DNA of 64,000 nucleotides from Korobacter sp963703075. GTDB taxonomy: Bacteria > Acidobacteriota > Terriglobia > Terriglobales > Acidobacteriaceae. Each line of letters starts with the position of its first letter. Within the stretch, counting starts at the first letter, position 1. The notes below the pieces were generated by a model. It searched no databases and was not told the DNA's origin. It was given only the letters and a program-made list of their open reading frames with translations. This document shows, piece by piece, positions 1 through 10,072 of this stretch. The stretch lies in assembly GCA_963703075.1 (NCBI GenBank), contig OY969786.1:4650001-4714000 (forward strand), in the 5' to 3' direction. The position numbers were made by a program, and so were the translations under genes.

Positions 1-1
1 A

Positions 2-1435
<1,434 letters not shown>

Positions 1436-1438
1436 ACC

Positions 1439-1867
1439 ATGGCCGACACATTCGAATTCGAGATCGTCACGCCTGAAAAGATGGTTTTGAAGGACGTGGC
1501 CGAGCAGATGCAGATTCCCGGCAAGAATGGGTACATCGGCGTTCTGCCCGGCCATGCACCGCTCATTACCGAACTGGCGATCGGCGAAATCAGCTATACC
1601 GCGCACGGGGAGACCAACTACCTGGCGGTCGCCTGGGGATTTGCCGAGGTTCTGCCGGAAAAGGTCACAATCATTGCGGAGCGCGCCGAGAAACCCGCGG
1701 AGATCGACACTGCGCGGGCCGAGCAAGCCAAGGCACGGGCAGAAGAGCAACTACGCGCGAATGGTCCGGAACTCGATTACCAGGCGGTTCTGGCCGACTT
1801 GAAGCGCGCCGAAATTCGTTTGCAGGTTGCCTCGCGTGCATCTGCGCATGCTTCCAGCAGCCACTGA
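1439..1867 (+). CDS. atpC: F1Fo ATP synthase subunit epsilon
   Basis: Central-stalk subunit that couples rotation and can inhibit ATP hydrolysis. The 142 residues have the family layout: an N-terminal beta sandwich starting FEFEIVTPEKMVLKDVAEQ, with the typical GKNGYIGVLPGHAPLITEL segment, then a C-terminal helical hairpin rich in Ala, Glu and Arg. Its place directly behind atpD is the standard order and confirms the call. The C-terminus ends in a short Ser/His-rich tail. The 185 bp that follow hold no gene or clear terminator. Confidence 0.97.
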   Translation: MADTFEFEIVTPEKMVLKDVAEQMQIPGKNGYIGVLPGHAPLITELAIGEISYTAHGETNYLAVAWGFAEVLPEKVTIIAERAEKPAEIDTARAEQAKARAEEQLRANGPELDYQAVLADLKRAEIRLQVASRASAHASSSH

Positions 1868-2052
1868 CATTCAGAAGAGAATACGGTTCAGCCGGATGCT
1901 CGACTCCTTCTTCGGCCTTGCCACGCAGAGTTCGTGCGGCTCCGCGGTAATTGTTCGGCAAGGTTACCCTTGGGGTACGAACTTCATTCCCCTGAATGCC
2001 CCGGATGCGTTAGGATTTCCGTACTTTCGGCTCGCAATTCTACTGAGGCCTA

Positions 2053-2874
2053 ATGGCTTTACTTCTCGAGGTCGCGGGACTTACGGATATCGGTTGCGTC
2101 CGCGCCAATAACGAAGACAATTTCGGCTACGACACCCGGTACGGGATTTATGTCGTCTGCGACGGCATGGGTGGACAGGCAGCCGGAGAGGTCGCCAGCA
2201 AGATCGGGGTCGATAGTGTCCTCAGCCATTTCCGCGAGCAGGCGAAGCGGGAAACAGGCGAAGAGCCGGTCGCAACCAGCAGTGGCCTTACCGCTCGCGC
2301 TAAATCGGTTGGCACAGCGATTGCTTCTGCCAATCGCGCCATTCGCGAAGCTTCACAGAAAAATGCCTCACGAAGCGGCATGGGATCGACCATCGCCGTG
2401 GTTTTCGTCGAGGGCGATTTCTTCACTGTTGGCCATGTGGGCGATACTCGCGTTTACCTCATTCGCGAAGGCCGGATCGAGCAACTCACCAATGATCATT
2501 CCCTGGTCGCCGAACATGTCCGTCGGGGGCTGCTGACGAAGGAACAGGCCGACCGTTCTGAGGTGCAGAATGTGCTGTTGCAGGCCCTCGGTTCGGACGA
2601 TGTCGAACCGGACCTCGACGACTTTGCGGCCGCCGATGGCGACATTCTGCTCATCGCGACCGATGGGCTGACCCGTCATGTTTCCGAAGATGCCATTCAG
2701 AAGATGCTGCTCGCGGCCGCCAATCCGAAGGTCGCTTGCGAAGCTCTCATCGAAGCAGCCCGCCTGAAAGGCGGAGAAGACAATATCACGTGTGTTGTTT
2801 TGAAGTTCGTCGAGCAGGCCTGGTATAAGCGGGCGCTCTGGGGAGAGAGTCCGAAATGGCAAGACTCTATTTAA
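2053..2874 (+). CDS. PP2C-family serine/threonine protein phosphatase (Stp1/PrpC-like)
   Basis: Metal-dependent protein phosphatase that removes phosphate from Ser/Thr residues, usually opposing Hanks-type kinases. The 273 residues carry the PP2C motifs in order: DIGCVRANNEDNFGYD at the N-terminus, VVCDGMGGQAAGEVAS, GHVGDTRVYLIREG, LLIATDGLTRHV, and EDNITCVVLKF near the end; the aspartates in these motifs bind Mn/Mg. No membrane segment is seen, so it should be cytoplasmic. The FHA gene starts 19 bp before its stop, so the pair is translationally coupled and probably acts in one phospho-signalling circuit. No kinase gene lies in the window. Confidence 0.95.
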   Translation: MALLLEVAGLTDIGCVRANNEDNFGYDTRYGIYVVCDGMGGQAAGEVASKIGVDSVLSHFREQAKRETGEEPVATSSGLTARAKSVGTAIASANRAIREASQKNASRSGMGSTIAVVFVEGDFFTVGHVGDTRVYLIREGRIEQLTNDHSLVAEHVRRGLLTKEQADRSEVQNVLLQALGSDDVEPDLDDFAAADGDILLIATDGLTRHVSEDAIQKMLLAAANPKVACEALIEAARLKGGEDNITCVVLKFVEQAWYKRALWGESPKWQDSI

Positions 2875-3545
2875 AGCTCGACGATGTGCCGGTGCGAGAG
2901 TTCCCCCTCTCAAACGCTCCGGTCACGATTGGCCGCCTGCCCGACAACACCATCCACCTCGATGATGTAGCGCTCTCTGGACGTCATGCCCGCATCGTCA
3001 AAGAGAATGGCCAGTTTGTTCTCTACGACGAGGGGAGTACCAACGGGACCTACCTCAATGGTCATAAGGTCTCGCGAGCGGTCCTTGCCAAGGGAGATGT
3101 GGTGCACATCGCGCGACACTCTATCTCTTTTTCCGACGAAGATGGTCCCGACACCGACGAGCTGCCGGCCCCGCAAGCCGAAATTTCTGCTCCGTTCGAA
3201 CCTGTTAGATCGGAAGTTCCTCCTCCGATTACGAAAGCTCCTGCGCCTCCAGTGGGAGTTTTGAAGGTGTTCAGCGGAAAGACCGACAAGCAGGAATATC
3301 GACTGTCCTCGCCTGAAACGGTGATCGGGACGGGGGAAGCGGCGGGAATTCGCCTTCGCCGTTGGTTTGCACCCAGAGTGGCGACTACCATCCATCTGCG
3401 CCACGGGAAATATTACATTGCTCCATCTCAGTCTCAGACTCCGGTTCGCGTCAACTCGGAAGTCGTGCGGGCTGAACGCGAGCTTTCTCCCGGCGACACC
3501 ATCCTGGTAGACAAAATTTCTTTGCTATTCGACCTAAAGCCCTAA
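2856..3545 (+). CDS. FHA-domain protein with a degenerate second FHA-like module
   Basis: FHA domains bind phosphothreonine peptides. Residues about 1-90 form a canonical FHA domain with IGRLPDNTIHLDD, SGRHARIV and GSTNGTYLNG, which include the phosphate-binding Arg, Ser and Asn. A Pro/Glu-rich linker (about 98-132) follows. Residues about 133-229 look like a second FHA fold (VIGTGEAAGIRLRRWFAPRVATTIHLRHGKYYI is split here only in description) in which the Ser-x-x-His and Asn-Gly signatures are lost. The gene overlaps the phosphatase by 19 bp, which suggests that it scaffolds or targets that enzyme. The partner phosphoprotein cannot be named from sequence. Confidence 0.92.
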   Translation: MARLYLKLDDVPVREFPLSNAPVTIGRLPDNTIHLDDVALSGRHARIVKENGQFVLYDEGSTNGTYLNGHKVSRAVLAKGDVVHIARHSISFSDEDGPDTDELPAPQAEISAPFEPVRSEVPPPITKAPAPPVGVLKVFSGKTDKQEYRLSSPETVIGTGEAAGIRLRRWFAPRVATTIHLRHGKYYIAPSQSQTPVRVNSEVVRAERELSPGDTILVDKISLLFDLKP

Positions 3546-3616
3546 CCACGCTGTCGTTCCGGCTCTCATTGCCGCTCGGATACACTCAAAAGATTGCTTC
3601 CTATCGGAGAGAATAG

Positions 3617-4465
3617 ATGGAAATTTCCACGGTTGGCGTGATTGGTGCAGGCACCATGGGCAACGGCATCGCCCACGTGTTTGCCAAGAGCGGGTTCGGT
3701 GTCGTGCTGTGCGACGTTCAACAGGCGTTCCTGGATCGCGGTCTGCAGACTATTCAAAAGAATCTCGATCGGGAAGTTTCCAAGAACAAGCTCACGGCAG
3801 AACAGGGTAAAGCTGCAGTTGCCCGCATCCGTCCCTCGCTTGAACGCAAAGCTCTTGCCGGGTGCGATCTCGTGGTGGAAGCCGCCTCCGAGAAATTCGA
3901 GATCAAGTCCGAATTGTTCCGCGAGATGGATTCCATTTGCCGCCCAGAGGTGATTCTGGCCACCAACACGTCTTCGATCTCTATCACCAAGATTGCGGCC
4001 GTTACTCAGCGTCCCGACAAGGTTGTTGGAATGCACTTCTTCAATCCGGTGCCTGTCATGAAACTGGTTGAGATCATTCGGGGACTTGCAACCAGCGACG
4101 ACACATTCCAGGCAGTAAAGGTTCTTTCGGAGAAGTTAGATAAAACGCCGGTCGAGGTGAACGATTCACCGGGTTTCGTTTCGAACCGCGTACTTATGCC
4201 CTTGCTCAACGAAGCGATGTACACGGTGATGGAAGGTGTCGCTACTCCGGAAGCCGTAGATGAAGTGTTCAAACTCGGCATGGCCCACCCGATGGGGCCG
4301 CTTGCCCTCGCTGACTTCATCGGCCTCGACGTTTGCCTCGACATCATGCGCGTACTGCTGGCCGGACTTGGCGATCCGAAGTATCGCCCATGTCCGCTTT
4401 TGATCAAAATGGTCGACGCCGGCTGGCTCGGCCGCAAGACCGGACGCGGTTTCTACGCCTACTGA
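3617..4465 (+). CDS. hbd: 3-hydroxybutyryl-CoA dehydrogenase
   Basis: Oxidises (S)-3-hydroxyacyl-CoA to 3-ketoacyl-CoA with NAD(P), in beta-oxidation or butanoate metabolism. The 282 residues equal the usual single-domain-pair enzyme. The Rossmann motif is VIGAGTMGNGIAHVFAKSG at residues 7-25. The catalytic His lies in GMHFFNPVPVMKLVEII, with the NDSPGFVSNRVL and HPMGPLALADFIGLD signatures behind it. The start at 3617 is backed by a GGAGAG ribosome site about 7 bp upstream. A small membrane protein follows 7 bp later, so they may share a transcript. PaaH is an alternative name for the same family. Confidence 0.95.
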   Translation: MEISTVGVIGAGTMGNGIAHVFAKSGFGVVLCDVQQAFLDRGLQTIQKNLDREVSKNKLTAEQGKAAVARIRPSLERKALAGCDLVVEAASEKFEIKSELFREMDSICRPEVILATNTSSISITKIAAVTQRPDKVVGMHFFNPVPVMKLVEIIRGLATSDDTFQAVKVLSEKLDKTPVEVNDSPGFVSNRVLMPLLNEAMYTVMEGVATPEAVDEVFKLGMAHPMGPLALADFIGLDVCLDIMRVLLAGLGDPKYRPCPLLIKMVDAGWLGRKTGRGFYAY

Positions 4466-4472
4466 GCTCGCG

Positions 4473-4823
4473 ATGGAGTCGAGAACCGGCGTGGCCGTGT
4501 GGATCGTTGGCCTGACATTCGGGGCCCTCGCAGCCATTGTTCACGTACTCGTGCCCGAACAGGGACTCACATTTCTATGGGTAATGCTGAGCACCATGAT
4601 TCTTGGCTGCTGGAAACGCGAGGCGCCCTGGAGATGGGTGCTGCTCGTCGTTCCCTGGATTCCGCTCGCTGACGCAATCCACAAAATCTTGCGGCCGCAA
4701 CAGGTTTCCCGGGCAGCGATGTGGGGCGCCACCCTAATGTTTCTTCCGGCGATTGCGGGTGCTTTTGGCGGCTCTTACATGCGACTGATGATCAACAACA
4801 TCTTCCTACATAGAGACGAGTGA
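4473..4823 (+). CDS. small hypothetical membrane protein
   Basis: A 116-residue protein with about four hydrophobic segments (roughly residues 4-25, 30-46, 51-67 and 80-100) and few charged residues, so it is very probably an inner-membrane protein. I do not recognise the family. It starts 7 bp after the stop of the 3-hydroxybutyryl-CoA dehydrogenase gene and is likely cotranscribed with it. No catalytic or binding motif is evident. Confidence 0.7.
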   Translation: MESRTGVAVWIVGLTFGALAAIVHVLVPEQGLTFLWVMLSTMILGCWKREAPWRWVLLVVPWIPLADAIHKILRPQQVSRAAMWGATLMFLPAIAGAFGGSYMRLMINNIFLHRDE

Positions 4824-4889
4824 CCGGTTTTCCTCAAGTTAACTCTTCAGTTACTATTTTGATGCCCTGATTCCCGCTATTCTTCGAGG

Positions 4890-5693
4890 ATGGCGGTTTC
4901 GATTACTGTTCTCGCGAGCGGTAGCCGGGGTAACTCTGCGGTGGTTGCAAGTTCGCGGGTGTCTCTTCTGGTCGATGCCGGTCTTTCCTGCAAAGAAACT
5001 CTGCGGCGCCTGCTGTTCAGCGGATGTAATCCATCCAGCCTTAGCGCGATCCTGATTACGCACGAACATGCCGATCACATCAGTGGGCTGAACGTACTCG
5101 CAAAGAAACTCCGAATCCCCGTGTTTCTTACGGCATCTACACAGAGTGCGTACTTACGCGCAGCGCGCGATAGCCAAGGGAACAAAGTCAGGCTGGAGCG
5201 CGTAGAAAACTTTGAGGCGGGACGCAGCTTCCAGATCGGCGACATCGCGGTGACCTCGTTCACAATTCCGCACGACGCCGCCGACCCGGTTGGCTTTACG
5301 TTTCGCGCCGAAGGCCTGAAGGCTGCCATTGCTACCGATTTGGGCTATATGCCGGCGAGTGTGAAGGACCATATCCGTGGTTGCCAATTTCTCATCGTGG
5401 AGTCTAACCACGATGTAGAGATGCTGCGCGTCGGGCCGTATCCGTGGTCGGTGAAACAGCGTGTGCTTTCGCGGTTGGGTCATTTGTCCAACGCGGCGCT
5501 CGCCGATTTCATCATGAACGACTATGATGGGGAAGCAGAGTATCTGATCCTGGCGCATCTCTCCGAACAGAATAACCATCCCGAGGTCGCGCGAACGGCC
5601 GCGGAGCGCGCTCTAGATCGGCATGGCAGTCTCTTCGGGAATAAGCTGATGCTGGCCAGCCAGGACCAGCCAATGCAAACGGTAATTCTCTAG
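4890..5693 (+). CDS. metallo-beta-lactamase-fold hydrolase of the YycJ/WalJ (VicX) type
   Basis: Predicted di-zinc hydrolase. The N-terminus ASGSRGNSAVV (residues 8-18) is the hallmark of the YycJ/WalJ group, followed by LLVDAGLSCKET and the metal-binding motif ITHEHADHISG. Later metal ligands fit TIPHDAADPVGF, AIATDLGYM and ESNHDVEML. The 267 residues match the family length. Firmicute WalJ has been linked to coordinating cell division with DNA replication, but the substrate is uncertain, so no gene symbol is given. The gene is followed 3 bp later by a small membrane protein. Confidence 0.9.
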   Translation: MAVSITVLASGSRGNSAVVASSRVSLLVDAGLSCKETLRRLLFSGCNPSSLSAILITHEHADHISGLNVLAKKLRIPVFLTASTQSAYLRAARDSQGNKVRLERVENFEAGRSFQIGDIAVTSFTIPHDAADPVGFTFRAEGLKAAIATDLGYMPASVKDHIRGCQFLIVESNHDVEMLRVGPYPWSVKQRVLSRLGHLSNAALADFIMNDYDGEAEYLILAHLSEQNNHPEVARTAAERALDRHGSLFGNKLMLASQDQPMQTVIL

Positions 5694-5696
5694 CGA

Positions 5697-6137
5697 ATGA
5701 GCGACTGCACCGATCGAGTCATCGGCAATATTCTTGCCGGATGGCGGTACGACATATCCGGGCTGGCTCCCGAGATGCGCGAGGACTACGAGCGCCATTT
5801 CTCCGAGTGTGCCCAGTGTCGTTCCCGTCAGCGACTTCACCGCGGGATTGATATCGCGCTGATGGCGCTGGCCACCATCTCCGCCTTCGTTTTTGTGTTG
5901 GCATTCGCGGTCATCCGCCACTTCGTGCCACGGCACCACGCCCTTATCTTGGAACTCGCTGCCATGGCGGGTTTCCTTTTGTCCGCACTTGTGTGGCTGC
6001 TGGTCGCCATCGCCACTCCCGCTCCGGTTGTGGTGGTCGCCGTCGCACGCTCCGGTGCCCGTACCCTGCATGATCGCTTGCCGGAAAATATCCGCGAGAA
6101 GTTGCCGGAAGATCTGCGCACCAAGCTGATCGGCTGA
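5697..6137 (+). CDS. small membrane protein with an anti-sigma-like zinc-binding N-terminus
   Basis: A 146-residue protein. The N-terminal segment has His34, Cys38 and Cys41 (HFSECAQC), the H-x3-C-x2-C pattern of zinc-finger (zf-HC2) anti-sigma factors. Two hydrophobic helices follow (about 50-72 and 79-108), then a cytoplasmic-looking charged tail with PENIREKLPEDLRTKL. No sigma-factor gene is next to it. It lies 3 bp behind the YycJ-like hydrolase gene and is likely cotranscribed with it. The zinc-site reading is an inference from spacing; the function is unknown. Confidence 0.75.
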   Translation: MSDCTDRVIGNILAGWRYDISGLAPEMREDYERHFSECAQCRSRQRLHRGIDIALMALATISAFVFVLAFAVIRHFVPRHHALILELAAMAGFLLSALVWLLVAIATPAPVVVVAVARSGARTLHDRLPENIREKLPEDLRTKLIG

Positions 6138-6143
6138 TTCTGA

Positions 6144-7115
6144 TTAGGGCAGGATCATTCCACCGACGAGATCGGTGATTTTCTGTACGCGGTGCTCCAG
6201 GCACCATTTTTCGAGTTGGTCCACGAGTCGCTCGCTCGCACACGGATCCCAGAAATTGGCGGTGCCCACTTGGATCGCGGTTGCCCCTGCGAGAAGATAC
6301 TCGACGATATCTTCGGCCGTGCTGATACCGCCAATTCCGATGACAGGGATGGTCACGGTTTTTGCCGCTTCATACACCATGCGTAACGCAATTGGTTTAA
6401 TCGCGGGACCAGAAAGTCCCGCGGTGACGTTTGAAATGCGTGGCTTGCGGGTCTCCGTATCGATGGCCATGCCGACAAATGTGTTGACCAGCGAAATCGC
6501 ATCCGCCCCCGCTTCCTGCGCGGTCTTCGCCATCTGCGGAATGCTGGTTACATTCGGCGATAGCTTTACGATCAGGGGTCGGCTTGCTACGTGTTTTGCC
6601 TTCGTAACCACTTCTGCCAACGAGGATGGATCGCTTCCGAATGCGATGCCCCCATGTTTCGTGTTTGGACACGAGACGTTCAATTCATAGGCCGCGATGC
6701 CTGCGCCGTCATTGAGAATGCGGATCGTCTCTTCGTAGTCTTCGGTGCAGTTGCCAAATACATTGCAGATGACGGTCGCCGATCTCATCTTTCGCACAAG
6801 GGGTAGCTTCTCTTCGACGAATGCCTTCGCCCCTATGTTCTGCAGTCCGATAGCGTTCAACATGCCTGCAGCTGTTTCCCACAATCGCGGGGGTGGGTTA
6901 CCGGCCATGGGCTCTCTGGAAAGCCCCTTCGCCACGAATCCGCCCAATTTCCCGATGGCGACGATATCTTCGAACTCCACCCCGTACCCAAAGGTCCCAC
7001 TGGCAGCGACGACGGGATTTTTCAGCTTTATTCCGCAAAAATTTACGCTCATATCAAACATAAGCGGATCGCGAAATTCCTCGGCTCGTGGAGGGAGATT
7101 GCTTGAGGTCTTCAT
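6144..7115 (-). CDS. pyrD: dihydroorotate dehydrogenase, class 1B catalytic subunit
   Basis: Flavoprotein that oxidises dihydroorotate to orotate in pyrimidine synthesis. The class 1 features are KLKNPVVAASGTFGYG, the NVFGNC and ELNVSCPN segments, VKLSPNV, and the FMN phosphate-binding GIGGISTAEDIVEYLLAGA. The active-site Cys of NVSCPNTKHGG (class 1B) is present. The start at 7115 has an AAAGGA ribosome site 5 bp upstream, which favours it over the internal Met codons near 7061 and 7052 and gives about 20 extra N-terminal residues. The electron-transfer partner PyrK is not adjacent. The stop is 6 bp from the convergent membrane-protein gene. Confidence 0.95.
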   Translation of the reverse strand: MKTSSNLPPRAEEFRDPLMFDMSVNFCGIKLKNPVVAASGTFGYGVEFEDIVAIGKLGGFVAKGLSREPMAGNPPPRLWETAAGMLNAIGLQNIGAKAFVEEKLPLVRKMRSATVICNVFGNCTEDYEETIRILNDGAGIAAYELNVSCPNTKHGGIAFGSDPSSLAEVVTKAKHVASRPLIVKLSPNVTSIPQMAKTAQEAGADAISLVNTFVGMAIDTETRKPRISNVTAGLSGPAIKPIALRMVYEAAKTVTIPVIGIGGISTAEDIVEYLLAGATAIQVGTANFWDPCASERLVDQLEKWCLEHRVQKITDLVGGMILP

Positions 7116-7187
7116 GTTTCCTTTACATTCTACGATGCTTAGTGCGGAGCTCTTTCAGGCGTAAGGCATTGCAGCGCCGTGGGTAAC

Positions 7188-7203
7188 TAGCGCAATTGCG
7201 CTA
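7188..7203. promoter_or_regulatory. 16-bp perfect palindrome, candidate operator
   Basis: The sequence TAGCGCAATTGCGCTA is a perfect inverted repeat with no spacer, between the divergent pyrD and efflux-cluster genes. Its right half contains TTGCGC, which could serve as a -35 element for the rightward operon. The position suits a dimeric regulator, but no regulator gene is adjacent and the protein is unknown. Confidence 0.45.
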
Positions 7204-7231
7204 TATACCATTGTCATTTTAACGCCTTAAA

Positions 7232-7660
7232 ATGAGAACAGGAGAGTTCTACCTCGGGTCGATGGAGTCTCTACTCAATCTCGTATGGGTTCTGATCAGC
7301 GCATTTGGAATGTGCGCCGGGCTCGCTCATATCTCCGCGCAACGGGGTCGAAAAAGTTCCATTCGCCACGCAGTGGTAGCGTTGGCAATCATCGCGGTCC
7401 TGCTTTTCCCCGTCATCTCGCTGACGGATGACTTAAATCCTGCGATGTTCTCCTCGGAGGTTCTCTCGCGTCGCAACGTCCTGTCGGGACTCGTGCATGC
7501 CCCGACCGTTCATGACGTAGTCCTGAACGCGAGTTGGCTGGCGCTGTCGTTTTCACTCCTTATTGTGATCGGGTCGTTTTTTGAGTATGCCTGCCTGGCG
7601 CCCGAGCGTCGCGGATTTGCACTCCCCTTTGCAGGTCGTGCTCCGCCGGTTGGGTTCTGA
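7232..7660 (+). CDS. small membrane protein at the head of the efflux cluster
   Basis: A 142-residue protein with hydrophobic stretches at about residues 13-32, 47-66 and 103-122, so probably a three-helix inner-membrane protein. I do not recognise it. The start is uncertain: ATG at 7232 lacks a ribosome site, while the ATG at 7262 has AGGAGA about 15 bp upstream. It precedes the TolC-like gene by 76 bp on the same strand and may belong to the metal efflux operon. No Cys or His cluster suggests metal binding. Confidence 0.65.
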   Translation: MRTGEFYLGSMESLLNLVWVLISAFGMCAGLAHISAQRGRKSSIRHAVVALAIIAVLLFPVISLTDDLNPAMFSSEVLSRRNVLSGLVHAPTVHDVVLNASWLALSFSLLIVIGSFFEYACLAPERRGFALPFAGRAPPVGF

Positions 7661-7736
7661 ACTCTCTCCTTCAGGCCCCCAAAATCCTCAGCCGAGCGCA
7701 TGTTGCAATTTTCGTAACTGCACTCGAAGAAAGCGC

Positions 7737-8984
7737 ATGAAAGTACTCCAAACTCTTTTTGCACTGATTGCATGCACAAGCGTTGCATTCGGGCAGAATC
7801 CGCAGAACCATCCTTGGACGCTGAACGAGGCGTTGCAGTACTTTCGCGCCAAGAGTCCAGCCATGGCTGCCGCCCGCGAGCAGGTGGCGGCCATGCAGGC
7901 CAACGAAGTGACCGCAGCGTTGCGGGTGAACCCCGTTTTCAACTCAGCCAACGAGGATTTTCGAGCTTTCACTCCTTCGCAATCGGATATCGCGAATACC
8001 CAGGAATTCACCGATAGCTTCGCGTGGACCTTCGAGCGTGGCGGCAAGCGTTCCGCGCGCATCCAATCGGCGCGTCTTGGGACGGTCGTCGCCCAGGATA
8101 ACTTCCGCGATGCGCAGCGTCAGCTCGAGTACCAGCTGAAATCATCGTTCGTGGGTTTATTGCTCGCGAAGTCCGTGCTGAAGCTCGCCCAAGACAATCT
8201 TGCCGACTACCAGCGCACCGTGGAAGCGAGCGCGATGCGGCTGCAGGCAGGCGACATCAGCCAAACCGACTTCGACCGCATTAAGGTGGAAGAAGCACAG
8301 TTTCAATCGGACCTCCTGAACGCGCAAGCGTCACTGCTGCAAACGCGGATCCAACTCGAGGCGCTTCTCGGACTGCACGATTCGCCGCAATTCGATATCG
8401 ACGGCACGCTGGATTTTCCTAAGCTCACCTTCAACGCACAAGATCTCGAAGCTAGAGCCTTGGCCAATCGGCCTGACTATCTCGCGGCCGTGGATTCGGT
8501 CCGTAAGGCCGAGGCCGACCTGCAGTTGGCAAAAGCCTATGGAGCGGCCGACGTGGTGGTTGCCCCTGAGTACAAGCGGAATGGGCCCGACAACACCTTG
8601 GGTATTTCTTTCCAGGTTCCCATCCGTATTTTCGACCGAAACCAGGGAGAAAAGTTGCGGACCGAGCACGCGCTCGAATCCAGCCGCTTCAGCGAACTCG
8701 TGACCAGGCTGCAGACGAACGCTGATGTATCGCAGGCTTTGGAATCCTACCGGACGGCGAGAGAGCTCTCGCAGCTCTACACCTCTGACTACCTCGAGCG
8801 AGCGCGGAACGTTCGCGATCGAATGCAGTTCAGCTATCAGCATGGCGCCGTGAACCTACTGGATTATCTCGACGCCGTGCGCAGCTACCGCGATGTGGAA
8901 CTCGCGTCGTCGCAGGCCAGCGCGCAGGTCTTGCTCGCAGTTCATCAGTTGAGTTTCGCCACTGCTACGGAATTACTACCATGA
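7737..8984 (+). CDS. TolC-family outer membrane efflux protein (CusC/CzcC-like)
   Basis: Outer-membrane channel of a tripartite efflux system. The start at 7737 (MKVLQTLFALIACTSVAFGQ) gives a clean Sec signal peptide; longer readings upstream do not. About 415 residues remain, with the two repeated long-helix blocks of the OEP family: NEALQYFRAKSPAMAAAREQV near the N-terminus and the second half from LEARALANRPDYLAAVDSV. The last codons overlap the adaptor gene by 4 bp, so translation is coupled. It should export metal ions or other toxicants together with the next two proteins. Confidence 0.9.
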   Translation: MKVLQTLFALIACTSVAFGQNPQNHPWTLNEALQYFRAKSPAMAAAREQVAAMQANEVTAALRVNPVFNSANEDFRAFTPSQSDIANTQEFTDSFAWTFERGGKRSARIQSARLGTVVAQDNFRDAQRQLEYQLKSSFVGLLLAKSVLKLAQDNLADYQRTVEASAMRLQAGDISQTDFDRIKVEEAQFQSDLLNAQASLLQTRIQLEALLGLHDSPQFDIDGTLDFPKLTFNAQDLEARALANRPDYLAAVDSVRKAEADLQLAKAYGAADVVVAPEYKRNGPDNTLGISFQVPIRIFDRNQGEKLRTEHALESSRFSELVTRLQTNADVSQALESYRTARELSQLYTSDYLERARNVRDRMQFSYQHGAVNLLDYLDAVRSYRDVELASSQASAQVLLAVHQLSFATATELLP

Positions 8985-10072
8985 CCTCAAAGAGACAACT
9001 TTTCATCCGGCTCTCGCCTGCCATTCTCGTCATCGCACTGGCCGGCTGTGAGCAGAGCCAAAGCAAGCCGGTTGTAGATGCGGGCAAAGCCCAGACCATT
9101 CAGACCGTCACGGTTCAAACCCAGCGCATTGGCGATGTGTTGGAAATTCCCGCCAAGGTGCAAGCCGATCCCGCCCGGGTTGTCCATATCTATCCTCCTG
9201 CTGGAGGACGCTTGATGGAAGTCTCCGTTCGTCCCGGCGACCACGTTCACAAAGGGCAAACGATCGCGATTGAGCAAAGCTCCGATGTCGCTCAGGCGCG
9301 CGCCGATTACAGTCATGCGCGAACGGAATTCGACAGGACGAATCATGCCTTGGAACGAGCCAAGCTGCTCTTCGATCACAAAGTATTGAGCCAGCGTGAA
9401 CTTGAACAGGCGCAGGCAGACTACGACGAAGCCAAAGGCGAACTCGATCGCAGTTCTGGACGATTGCAGATTCTTGGCGTCCCGGTCCAGGGCACGTCAA
9501 ACGAAGTAGCGATGCTCGCGCCCCGCTCCGGAGCCATTCTCGACGTGGGCGCCGCTGCCGGCGAACTTTCCAAGTCTACCGATAATGCAAATTCGATTGC
9601 GACAATCGCCGATCTTTCGACGGTGTGGCTCGTTGGAGATGTTTACGAAAAAGATCTCAGTGTCCTCAAAACTGGAGAACCGGTCCAAATCGCGCTGGCC
9701 GCTTACCCTGGACAAACTTGGGCGGGCAAGCTCGCTGTTATTTCCGACGCGCTCGATCCACAAACGAGAACCCTGAAGGTTCGGGTCGTACTGAACAATC
9801 CGGGCGAAAAGCTGAAGCCGGAGATGTTTGCAGCGATTCGCGTACAGCGTCCCTCCCGAGATGCCATTGTCATTCCCGCATCCGCTTTATTACGTGAAGG
9901 TGGCGACACGTCGGTGATGGTGCAAACGAAACCCGGCGCTTATGAACGACGATTAGTTTTGATTCAGTCGGTTAATGGAGACCGAGCCATCGTGGCTTCG
10001 GGACTCAATCCGGGAGATGTGGTCGTTTCTGAAGGGGCAGCATTGGTGCGTGGCGGGGGCGAGGAACAATGA
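8981..10072 (+). CDS. RND efflux periplasmic adaptor lipoprotein (CusB/CzcB-like)
   Basis: Membrane-fusion protein linking the inner-membrane pump with the outer-membrane channel. The N-terminus is a lipoprotein signal with LAGC, Cys23 being the lipidation site. The barrel-sandwich hybrid half-motif is PPAGGRLMEVSVRPGDHVHKG, followed by an alpha hairpin (about 95-155) and the beta-barrel segment with VGDVYEKDLSVLKTGEPV. The 363 residues fit the family. It overlaps its upstream and downstream genes by 4 bp each. There is no long His/Met-rich N-terminal extension of the type found in many CzcB/CusB proteins. Confidence 0.92.
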   Translation: MTSKRQLFIRLSPAILVIALAGCEQSQSKPVVDAGKAQTIQTVTVQTQRIGDVLEIPAKVQADPARVVHIYPPAGGRLMEVSVRPGDHVHKGQTIAIEQSSDVAQARADYSHARTEFDRTNHALERAKLLFDHKVLSQRELEQAQADYDEAKGELDRSSGRLQILGVPVQGTSNEVAMLAPRSGAILDVGAAAGELSKSTDNANSIATIADLSTVWLVGDVYEKDLSVLKTGEPVQIALAAYPGQTWAGKLAVISDALDPQTRTLKVRVVLNNPGEKLKPEMFAAIRVQRPSRDAIVIPASALLREGGDTSVMVQTKPGAYERRLVLIQSVNGDRAIVASGLNPGDVVVSEGAALVRGGGEEQ

